Under the pieces are notes generated by a model. That model had not been told where the DNA came from, made no database searches, and saw only the letters and a program-made list of their open reading frames with translations. Of a stretch of DNA of 8,128 bases, positions 1-4,995 are shown one piece after another. The stretch is from an uncultured bacterium (GTDB taxonomy: Bacteria > Bacillota > Clostridia > Oscillospirales > Ruminococcaceae): NCBI GenBank assembly GCA_905214265.1, contig CAJMLQ010000132.1, forward strand, positions 1-8,128. Direction: 5' to 3'. Made by a program: the position numbers and the translations under genes. How positions within the stretch are numbered: position 1 is the first letter of the stretch; each line of letters starts with the position of its first letter.

Positions 1-47
1 ACCTCATCCTTACCAAGGATGTGCTCTGCCACCTGAGCCATATCAGC
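1..47 (-). tRNA. tRNA-Thr (anticodon GGU), 5' part only
   Basis: Read on the minus strand, the gene starts with acceptor strand GCTGATA at 47-41. T8 follows, then a D arm with stem GCTC/GAGC and a loop containing AGGTGGCA. The anticodon arm has stem CATCC/GGATG closing the 7-base loop TTGGTAA, so the anticodon is GGT, which reads ACC/ACU threonine codons. The window ends in the variable loop, so the T arm and 3' acceptor lie beyond the left edge. About 47 of the expected roughly 76 bases are present. A consensus promoter lies directly upstream on the same strand. The partial cloverleaf is clear; amino-acid identity rests on the anticodon. Confidence 0.93.
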
Positions 48-77
48 GTCTGCCGACTTATATTGGACGGCTTTTTC

Positions 78-106
78 ATTATAGCGAAAAATCTATCAGA
101 TGTCAA
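78..106 (-). promoter_or_regulatory. Consensus sigma-70 promoter of the tRNA-Thr gene
   Basis: On the minus strand there is a perfect -35 TTGACA (106-101), a 17-base spacer and a perfect -10 TATAAT (83-78). Transcription should start near 71-72, leaving a leader of about 24 bases before the tRNA 5' end at 47. Full consensus with optimal spacing is typical of strong stable-RNA promoters. Confidence 0.88.
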
Positions 107-117
107 GGGATTTGACA
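101..117. repeat. Inverted repeat TGTCAA-N5-TTGACA overlapping the tRNA promoter -35
   Basis: Two perfect 6-base arms (101-106 and 112-117) are separated by GGGAT. The left arm is the -35 box of the tRNA promoter on the minus strand. The right arm is a -35-like hexamer on the plus strand, but no matching -10 follows at 16-18 bases. It may be a chance by-product of two TTGACA words or a small dyad operator; the sequence does not decide. Confidence 0.35.
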
Positions 118-166
118 AAAAAAGTTGAAAAAATCACAGGTTTGCTGATGCCCCGCGGAATATGGA

Positions 167-195
167 TTGCCATTTCTGCATTTTTGTGGTAAACT
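167..195 (+). promoter_or_regulatory. Candidate extended -10 promoter for the rightward gene block
   Basis: TTGCCA (167-172) is followed after 17 bases by TAAACT (190-195), with the extended -10 TG one base upstream of the hexamer (187-188). Transcription would begin near 202, giving an untranslated leader of about 50 bases with one hairpin. Alternative AT-rich -10-like words nearby (TATAAA at 195-200, TATAAG at 205) have poorer spacing to a -35 box. Confidence 0.5.
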
Positions 196-214
196 ATAAA
201 CGATTATAAGCACC

Positions 215-234
215 TGCTCCGGTCAGCCGGGGCA
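215..234 (+). promoter_or_regulatory. Leader hairpin just upstream of the ribosome binding site
   Basis: TGCTCCGG (215-222), loop TCAG, CCGGGGCA (227-234) form an 8-bp stem with one G-U pair. The stem ends six bases before the AAGGAG ribosome binding site (241-246) of the gene starting at 253. There is no U-run after it, so it is not a terminator. A role in mRNA stability or translation initiation is inference. Confidence 0.45.
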
Positions 235-252
235 TAGGAAAAGGAGAACCGT

Positions 253-882
253 ATGCTGACCATTGAACGCACTTCCGTTATGAATTTTGAAAACGCCATC
301 CGCGGCGCACGTAACCCCATGAACAGCTGGGCGCGAAGTGACAGCGGCTATGACGGGGCTGGAAATTTCGTCTTCGGTCCCAATGATCTGGACCTGGCCA
401 GGCGGCTGTGCGCCTCCGGCAGCGACCACCGGAAGTTTATCCGCCAGATTTTCGTTTCGGTGGATCTCACGGCGCCGCTTTACTGGTGGAAGGAGTACGA
501 CACCTATAAAGTCGGCACCGTCGCCAACTCCACCAGTACCATGCATCGCATCCACTCCAAGCCCTTTGAGCTGGCTGATTTCAGTACCGACCATATGACC
601 CCGGCGACTCTGGAGCAGATGGAACGCCTCATCGCCTATCTAGAATCGGTCCGCCAGACTTTTGTTGCCACCAAGGATAAGTCCGCCTGGTACGACCTGA
701 TTCAGCTCCTGCCCTCCAGCTATAACCAGATGCGTACCTGCACCTTCAGCTACGAAAATCTCATCGCCATGTATTATGCACGACGTAATCACAAGCTGGA
801 GGAGTGGCACACCTTCTGCCGCTGGGTCGAGACCCTGCCTTATGCCGGGGACCTCATCCTGGTAAAGCCCGAAAAGGAGTGA
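253..882 (+). CDS. Conserved hypothetical protein, possibly a diverged ThyX-like protein
   Basis: This 209-residue protein begins at an ATG six bases after a strong AAGGAG. I do not recognise a named family. Its layout resembles flavin-dependent thymidylate synthase ThyX. There is an early AIRGARNPM segment like the ThyX AVRAAR region, then a DHRKFIRQIFV...APLYWW stretch (about residues 58-79) like the H..PFEH..F.F...AP segment. A C-terminal LLPSSYNQMRT...NL...Y..R..H...EW block (about 152-190) resembles the ThyX LP...Y.R...NARSL..F..LR..HAQ.E region. The hallmark ThyX motif RHRxxSxNExSxRY is not kept; the aligned place reads TYKVGTVANSTSTMH. If homologous, it is unlikely to be an ordinary ThyX. 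The next gene, only 4 bases away, is thymidylate kinase, which fits a nucleotide-related role. The ThyX link was made by eye and is inference. Confidence 0.75.
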   Translation: MLTIERTSVMNFENAIRGARNPMNSWARSDSGYDGAGNFVFGPNDLDLARRLCASGSDHRKFIRQIFVSVDLTAPLYWWKEYDTYKVGTVANSTSTMHRIHSKPFELADFSTDHMTPATLEQMERLIAYLESVRQTFVATKDKSAWYDLIQLLPSSYNQMRTCTFSYENLIAMYYARRNHKLEEWHTFCRWVETLPYAGDLILVKPEKE

Positions 883-886
883 CTTC

Positions 887-1558
887 ATGAACGGCAAGCT
901 CATTGTCATCGACGGCTTGGACGGCAGCGGAAAGACTACCCAGAGTCAGAGAGTCGCCGGGGTTCTGCGGGCGGAGGGAACGCCGGTTCGGCTGATTTCC
1001 TTCCCGGATTATGAGGAGGAATCCTCCGCCCTGGTGCGGATGTATCTGAACGGGGAGTTTTCCGCCTCTCCCAGCGGCGTCAACGCCTATGCCGCGTCCT
1101 CGTTTTATGCAGTGGATCGCTATGCCAGCTTTAAAAAACACTGGGAAAAGGATTACCTCTCCGGGCATACTATATTAGCGACCCGCTACGTCAGTTCCAA
1201 CGCCATCCACCAGATGTGCAAACTCCCGGAAAGCCAGTGGGACGGCTATCTGCAATGGCTTTCGGATTTTGAGTACGGCCGGTTGGGCCTGCCCCGGCCG
1301 GACCGGATCATCTTCCTTAACATGAGCCGGGCGGTGGCGGACCGTCTCATCCTCAGCCGCTATCACGGCGACGAAGGGAAAAAGGATATTCACGAGAAGG
1401 ATCGCGCCTACCTGGCGTCGTGCCAGCGTACCGCCGCCTACGCCGCTCGGGTGGAGGGCTGGTCGGTGGTGGACTGTGACGACGGGAAAGTGCCGCTTCC
1501 GTTGGACGCAATTACGAATAAAATCCTCGCTCTGCTGGAAAACGGGGCAAAAAATTGA
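887..1558 (+). CDS. tmk: Thymidylate kinase (dTMP kinase)
   Basis: This 223-residue cytosolic kinase is predicted to phosphorylate dTMP to dTDP with ATP. The Walker A loop is GLDGSGKTT (residues 10-18). SFPDYEEESSALVRMYLNGEF (about 38-58) matches the dTMP-binding FP.Y...S..V..YL.GEF region of clostridial forms. FYAVDRYASF (73-82) and TRYVSSNAIHQ (99-109) occupy the places of the usual R..S/DRY motifs, and a LID-like segment lies around SRYHGDEGKKDIHEKD (157-172). The usual acidic residue before RY is Thr99 here. Length is slightly above the typical 205-215 residues. The ribosome binding site AAAAGGAG overlaps the end of the previous gene, with 4 bases between the genes, so the two are almost certainly co-transcribed. 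The kinase family is secure; being the cell's only or main Tmk is not shown. Confidence 0.9.
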   Translation: MNGKLIVIDGLDGSGKTTQSQRVAGVLRAEGTPVRLISFPDYEEESSALVRMYLNGEFSASPSGVNAYAASSFYAVDRYASFKKHWEKDYLSGHTILATRYVSSNAIHQMCKLPESQWDGYLQWLSDFEYGRLGLPRPDRIIFLNMSRAVADRLILSRYHGDEGKKDIHEKDRAYLASCQRTAAYAARVEGWSVVDCDDGKVPLPLDAITNKILALLENGAKN

Positions 1559-1571
1559 AAAGGACGATACC

Positions 1572-2456
1572 ATGCTGCAATTCACTCCCGTCGCCCTCAG
1601 CGACAAGGCGCAAATCAACGATTTCTTTCGAAAAAAAGACTACCCTGGCGACCAGTATTCCTTCGGAAACCTCTATATCTGGCGGAATATCTTTCACGCC
1701 GAAATCTGCATCGAGGACGGCTTCCTGTTTGTCAAGTCTGGCCAAAGCGGCCGCTATACCTTTATGTGCCCGGTTGGTTCCGGCGACCTGAAGCAGGCTG
1801 TGGAAAAGCTGCTGGAGTGGTGCCGTGCCAACAGTTGCCCTCTTCGGATGGAGTGGGTGCCCGCAGAGGACAAGGCAGCTCTGGAGGTCCTTTTCGGGAG
1901 CCGCGTCCGGATTTCCACGGACCGAGACCATTACGACTATATCTACAGCCGCGAGAAGCTCTGCACCCTGGCCGGAAAAAAGCTCCATTCCAAGCGCAAT
2001 TTTATCAACCGTTTCAAGACCCAAAACTGGAGCTATGAGCCGATTTCCCGGGAAAACCTGGACGAGTGCCGGATGATGCAGCGGGAGTGGTGCAAAACCA
2101 ACGACTGCTGTACCAATCCCGACCAGCGGGACGAGTGCTGCGCCGTTCATCAGGCGTTCCAGTATTTTGATGAGCTGGGTTTCTCCGGCGGATGTCTCCG
2201 GCTGGAGGGGCGGGTGGTGGCCTTCACCATCGGCGAGCCTCTTAATTCCGATACATTCATCGTCCACATAGAAAAGGCGTTTGCCGACATTCCAGGGGCA
2301 TATCCCATGATCAATCAACAGTTCGTGGAGCACAGCATGGGGGATTTCTCCTATGTTAACCGGGAGGATGACGTGGGAGACGAGGGCCTGCGGAAGGCCA
2401 AGCTCTCTTATTATCCCGAACGGTTGCTGGAGGACTATATTGTCGAAATCGACTGA
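1572..2456 (+). CDS. DUF2156 protein (phosphatidylglycerol lysyltransferase C-terminal-like, GNAT-like fold)
   Basis: This 294-residue soluble protein resembles the DUF2156 family, which shares the GNAT-like catalytic fold of the MprF C-terminal domain but lacks membrane segments. Visible family features are the N-terminal YSFGNLYIWRN (29-39), the basic KKLHSKRNFINRF (136-148) of the acyl-donor binding region, and VAFTIGE...DTFIVHIEKA (216-236). A C-terminal YVNREDD.GDEGLRKAKLSYYPERLLE (261-287) is also typical. The start at 1572 is chosen because AAAAGGA lies 7 bases upstream and the family N terminus aligns there; an upstream in-frame ATG at 1476 would lie inside tmk. The substrate is unknown for stand-alone members. 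An unusual cluster of cysteines sits at 173, 179, 180, 189 and 190. It lies 13 bases after tmk, so it probably belongs to the same operon. Confidence 0.82.
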   Translation: MLQFTPVALSDKAQINDFFRKKDYPGDQYSFGNLYIWRNIFHAEICIEDGFLFVKSGQSGRYTFMCPVGSGDLKQAVEKLLEWCRANSCPLRMEWVPAEDKAALEVLFGSRVRISTDRDHYDYIYSREKLCTLAGKKLHSKRNFINRFKTQNWSYEPISRENLDECRMMQREWCKTNDCCTNPDQRDECCAVHQAFQYFDELGFSGGCLRLEGRVVAFTIGEPLNSDTFIVHIEKAFADIPGAYPMINQQFVEHSMGDFSYVNREDDVGDEGLRKAKLSYYPERLLEDYIVEID

Positions 2457-2472
2457 GTCAGGAGTATGCGCG

Positions 2473-3282
2473 ATGCTGGATTTTGCAAGGCCGGAGGATC
2501 TGGATGCCCTGAAGGACCTGTGGTTTGCCTGCTTCGGCGGCCCACAGGAATACCTGGACTTTTATTACGGCCGCCGTTTTGTCCCGGAGGACACGCTGGT
2601 CTGGCGGGAAGAGGGCAGGCCGGTTTCGATGATGACTCTGATGCGGGTCCGGCGCGGCGGCGAGGAAGGCGCTTACGTTTACGCGGTGGCCACTCTGCCG
2701 GAATACCGGGGACACGGTCTGATGACGCGGTTGGACGCTTGGTCCCAGGAGGTGGTCCGGGATCGGGGCGGCCGCTTCAGTGTCCTGGTTCCCGCCGGGC
2801 CGGAGCTTTTCCCCATGTATGAAAAGCTGGGATATCGCTCGGAGTTTCCTGTCTGGGTGAAGGAGGTCCAGGGCGCAGCCAAAACGTCCGGCCGCTTTTC
2901 TCCTTGCTCCTTTACAGAATTCCGGGAGCTTCGCCGCCGGTTCCTGTTTCGGATTCCCGGCGCAATCCTTCATCCCGATACGGAACTGCGCTACATTTAT
3001 GATGAGCTCTGCGCCTTTTCCGGAGAGATCCTCCGGTACGAAGAGGCGGGGCGGCCTTGCTACGCGGCCTTTTCTCGGGAGGAGCAGGGACTGCTCATCC
3101 GGGAGATTACCGGCGCCGATCCAGTGGGAACAGCAAAGGCGCTGCTGCTCCGCTGCGATGCGGAACGGGCGCTGGTGCGGTATTCTCGTCCGATCCGGGG
3201 ATTTCGGAAGGTTCCCTTCGGTATGGGGCGGCGGCTGGACGGTGGTATTTCCGAAGGATATATGGCCTTGATGTTGGATTAA
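2473..3282 (+). CDS. Two-domain GNAT family N-acetyltransferase
   Basis: This 269-residue protein is predicted to transfer an acyl group from acetyl-CoA to an unknown amine. The N-terminal half is a recognisable GNAT domain: VYAVATLPEYRGHGLMTRL (69-87) holds the beta4 strand and acetyl-CoA pyrophosphate loop R-G-H-G-L-M. SVLVPAGPELFPMYEKLGYR (103-122) is the usual Y.K.GF/Y ending. The C-terminal part (about 140-269) looks like the second, degenerate GNAT-like lobe seen in Eis-like and related two-domain acetyltransferases; this assignment is less certain. The start at 2473 is set by AGGAG at 2460-2464 with an 8-base spacer; an upstream ATG at 2353 would overlap the previous gene by over 100 bases. 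Sixteen bases separate it from the DUF2156 gene. Eis-like aminoglycoside activity is possible but not indicated by any specific residue. Confidence 0.85.
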   Translation: MLDFARPEDLDALKDLWFACFGGPQEYLDFYYGRRFVPEDTLVWREEGRPVSMMTLMRVRRGGEEGAYVYAVATLPEYRGHGLMTRLDAWSQEVVRDRGGRFSVLVPAGPELFPMYEKLGYRSEFPVWVKEVQGAAKTSGRFSPCSFTEFRELRRRFLFRIPGAILHPDTELRYIYDELCAFSGEILRYEEAGRPCYAAFSREEQGLLIREITGADPVGTAKALLLRCDAERALVRYSRPIRGFRKVPFGMGRRLDGGISEGYMALMLD

Positions 3283-3354
3283 AGAGCTGTAAAGGCGTTT
3301 TGCTTGTCAGAAGAAAAGCGGCTTTTAAAACGGATTTTGGAAAGGAAGAGCGCG

Positions 3355-3606
3355 ATGCTGACCTATCGTTACGACACCCAACTTTTGATTGAAGGGGAGA
3401 ATCTTTCAGATGACGCGATCTACGACGGGATTTTGGAACATGCCGAGGGGGACTGCCTACTTGTGGTAGGCGACGAGGACTTGGTGAAGATTCACTTCCA
3501 CACGGACACGCCCTGGAAGGTGCTGGAGTACGGCGCTACTTTGGGCGAAATTCACGACATCGTTATCGAGGACATGGACCGGCAGGCCAGGGGACTCCAC
3601 GGATGA
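3355..3606 (+). CDS. Stand-alone FakA C-terminal-like (DAK phosphatase-like) domain protein
   Basis: This 83-residue protein matches only the C-terminal domain of the fatty acid kinase FakA / dihydroxyacetone-kinase-like family. YDTQLLIEGENL (6-17) fits the Y.T.F.V.G opening, and GDCLLVVGDEDLVKIHFHTDTPWKVLEY (32-59) fits the GDSLVVVGD...VKVHVHT..P..VLEYA core. GEIHDIVIEDMDRQ (64-77) fits the end. FakA proteins normally run beyond 500 residues with an N-terminal Dak2 kinase domain; that domain is absent here, so this protein cannot be a kinase alone. Short proteins of this kind are often annotated 'kinase to dihydroxyacetone kinase' in clostridia. The start at 3355 is set by AAGGAAG (3342-3348) with 6 bases spacing. 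Its stop overlaps the next start as ATGA, suggesting translational coupling. A partner such as a FakB/DegV protein is inference. Confidence 0.82.
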   Translation: MLTYRYDTQLLIEGENLSDDAIYDGILEHAEGDCLLVVGDEDLVKIHFHTDTPWKVLEYGATLGEIHDIVIEDMDRQARGLHG

Positions 3607-4199
3607 ACCGTTTGGCAATGGACGACGTTGCGGTTCGGGGGCTTCAGGACAGCGACGCGGTGTACCTGCTCCGCTGGCTGAACGATCCCCGAGTGCTGGA
3701 GTTTTACGAGGGCCGGGACCGCCCGTTTACGCTGGAGATGATCCAGGAACACTTTTATGAAGACCCGGGATGCAGGCGCTGCCTGGTGGAATATCAAGGG
3801 CGGCCGGCTGGCTATGTGCAGTATTACCTTTTGGAGGAGGACGGTTTTTCAGAGTACGGCCTTCCGCCGGAAAAGGGATCGGTCTACGGTATGGATCAGT
3901 TCATTGGTGAGCCGGAGCTGTGGGGAAAGGGCATCGGACGGGCCTTTATTGGACTGATGCTCCGCTATCTCACTGGGGAGCTGGGGGCGGCGGCTGTGGT
4001 ACTGGACCCTCATACGGACAACCTTCGGGCTGTGCGCTGTTACGAGGCGTGCGGGTTCCGGAAGTGGAAGCTGCTTCCGGGGCATGAGCTTCACGAGGGG
4101 AAAAAGCGCGACTGCTGGCTGATGGAATACCGGCCCAGGGCCTTGAAAAATCTTGAGAAGGCTTGCGGAAAGTTGAAGGAGCCAGAGCTTTTGGCTTGA
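3603..4199 (+). CDS. GNAT acetyltransferase closely resembling the AAC(6')-Ie aminoglycoside 6'-N-acetyltransferase domain
   Basis: This 198-residue single-domain GNAT would acetylate an amine with acetyl-CoA. It shares long blocks with the AAC(6') half of the bifunctional AAC(6')-Ie/APH(2'')-Ia enzyme as I remember that sequence. The blocks are WLNDPRVLEFYEGRD (25-39), VYGMDQFIGEP (94-104), W107 with the CoA loop KGIG (109-112), VLDPHTDNLRAVRCYEACGF (133-152) and HELHEGKKRDC (161-171) with LMEYR (173-177). The aspartate of GMDQ (Asp98 here) matches Asp99, proposed as important for catalysis in AAC(6')-Ie. The APH kinase half is absent; about 20 extra residues follow LMEYR. The start at 3603 has AGGGGA 8 bases upstream and overlaps the previous stop as ATGA; ATG 3618 is a weaker choice. 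No mobile element is adjacent, suggesting a chromosomal proto-resistance gene. Aminoglycoside activity is inferred, not shown. Confidence 0.85.
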   Translation: MNRLAMDDVAVRGLQDSDAVYLLRWLNDPRVLEFYEGRDRPFTLEMIQEHFYEDPGCRRCLVEYQGRPAGYVQYYLLEEDGFSEYGLPPEKGSVYGMDQFIGEPELWGKGIGRAFIGLMLRYLTGELGAAAVVLDPHTDNLRAVRCYEACGFRKWKLLPGHELHEGKKRDCWLMEYRPRALKNLEKACGKLKEPELLA

Positions 4200-4203
4200 G
4201 GAG

Positions 4204-4407
4204 ATGACGCTGCGGTTTTGCAAGGATGAACTCGGGCTTTGTCGTGTACTGATCACCTGTGATGACGACAATGCCGGTTCTGCCAAGGTGATTAAAAGCA
4301 ATGGCGGCGTATTGGAGAACAAGGTAGAGAATTATTTGGACAGAGGGGCGGTCGTGACAAGACGTTATTGGAGACGTTATTGGATAGACGTACCCCAAGA
4401 GTCTTGA
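4204..4407 (+). pseudogene. C-terminal remnant of a GNAT acetyltransferase gene
   Basis: The reading frame encodes 67 residues corresponding to the last third of a GNAT enzyme: KDELGLCRVLITCDDDNAGS (7-26) is the beta5 / alpha4 segment, AKVIKSNGGVLENKV (28-42) is the N.G...N region, and RRYWI is the usual ending. The whole N-terminal part and the acetyl-CoA R..G.G loop are missing, and an in-frame TGA at 4174 closes the frame upstream. The end is further marked by a perfect 12-bp tandem duplication that repeats RRYW. GAGGAG directly abuts the ATG with no spacer, so initiation would be poor. By hand count GC is about 49 percent, against about 62 percent in a sample of the next gene. It is most likely a broken relic between two intact genes; a functional micro-protein cannot be excluded. 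Confidence 0.78.
4361..4384 (+). repeat. Perfect 12-bp tandem duplication (GACGTTATTGGA x2)
   Basis: Two exact, adjacent copies lie at 4361-4372 and 4373-4384. The unit is a multiple of three, so the frame of the GNAT remnant is kept and the peptide RRYW is doubled before the terminal I. GNAT proteins of this type end in a single RRYWI, so the second copy is best read as a replication-slippage event in a sequence no longer under selection. Confidence 0.9.
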
Positions 4408-4452
4408 AAAAGTTGAGAGACCTGTAGGTTTTGCGTGAAAAGGAGGATATTC

Positions 4453-4995
4453 ATGATCTACGTTTTTTTGGCGGATGGATTTGAGGAAGTGGAGGCACTG
4501 ACACCGGTGGATTATCTGCGGCGGTGTGAGCTTCCGGTGCAGACAGTCGGCGTTACGGGAAAGACGGTCACCGGCTCTCATGGGATTCCCGTTGTGGCGG
4601 ATATTCTGGCGGACGAGATCGATCTGACGCAGATGGACGCGGCAGTTTTGCCCGGTGGAATGCCTGGCACGCTGAACCTGGAAGCCAGCGAGACGGTGAA
4701 AGATGCGTTGAACTGGTGCGCGGAGCAGCAATGCCTCATCGGGGCCATCTGCGCGGCGCCTTCGGTACTGGGGCACATGGGACTGCTGATCGGGAAAAAG
4801 GCTACCTGCTTTCCCGGGTTTGAAGGAGAGTTGACCGGGGCGCAGTTCGTGGATGAGGCGGCAGTCCGGGACGGGAATATCATCACCTCCCGGGGGGCAG
4901 GTACGGCGACCCAGTTCGCTGCCGCCCTTATTGAGGCGCTGCTCTCCAAGGAACGGGCGGACCGGCTGAAAGCGGGGATCCAATGGCGGGAGTAG
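4453..4995 (+). CDS. DJ-1/PfpI family protein
   Basis: This 180-residue protein belongs to the DJ-1/ThiJ/PfpI superfamily of class I glutamine amidotransferase-like folds. It resembles the YajL/DJ-1 branch, linked in other bacteria to handling of glyoxal-type or oxidative damage and protein deglycation, though those activities are debated. The nucleophile elbow is AICAAPSVLG (98-107) with Cys100. The partner acidic residue is Glu14 in DGFEEVEAL (8-16). VLPGGMPGTLNL (65-76) and ITSRGAGTATQFA (144-156) are further family blocks. The start is set at 4453 by AGGAGG (4441-4446) 6 bases upstream, rather than an in-frame GTG at 4435 that lacks such a site. Its end overlaps the next gene by 13 bases. 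It follows the degraded GNAT remnant and starts a block of overlapping genes. Confidence 0.92.
   Translation: MIYVFLADGFEEVEALTPVDYLRRCELPVQTVGVTGKTVTGSHGIPVVADILADEIDLTQMDAAVLPGGMPGTLNLEASETVKDALNWCAEQQCLIGAICAAPSVLGHMGLLIGKKATCFPGFEGELTGAQFVDEAAVRDGNIITSRGAGTATQFAAALIEALLSKERADRLKAGIQWRE

Noticed and set aside
112..140. Plus-strand promoter starting with TTGACA at 112-117
   Set aside because: No -10-like hexamer at 16-18 bases downstream.
1476..1571. Upstream ATG extension of the DUF2156 gene
   Set aside because: It would overlap tmk by more than 80 bases; the residues do not fit the family and AAAAGGA supports the start at 1572.
1512..2333. Minus-strand open frame of 273 codons opposite the DUF2156 gene
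   Set aside because: Antisense to a well-supported gene; no domain recognised in it.
2353..2472. Upstream ATG extension of the two-domain GNAT gene
   Set aside because: It lies inside the DUF2156 gene; AGGAG at 2460-2464 fixes the start at 2473.
3283..3354. Possible promoter or terminator in the gap before the FakA C-domain gene
   Set aside because: TTGCTT and TTGTCA words occur, but no good -10 lies at 16-18 bases, and no stem with a U-run is present. Co-transcription with the gene before remains possible.
4180..4196. Small hairpin AGCCA / TGGCT at the end of the AAC(6')-like gene
   Set aside because: Only 5 bp, no U-run after it, and within coding sequence; not a terminator.
4416..4434. 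Weak stem around AGACC-TGTA-GGTTTT ahead of the DJ-1 gene
   Set aside because: Five pairs including a G-U and only a short T stretch; too weak to call a terminator.
3970..4983. Minus-strand open frame of 337 codons across the AAC(6')-like, relic and DJ-1 genes
   Set aside because: It spans three separate plus-strand genes, has no ribosome binding site or family motif, and its composition is that of a shadow frame.
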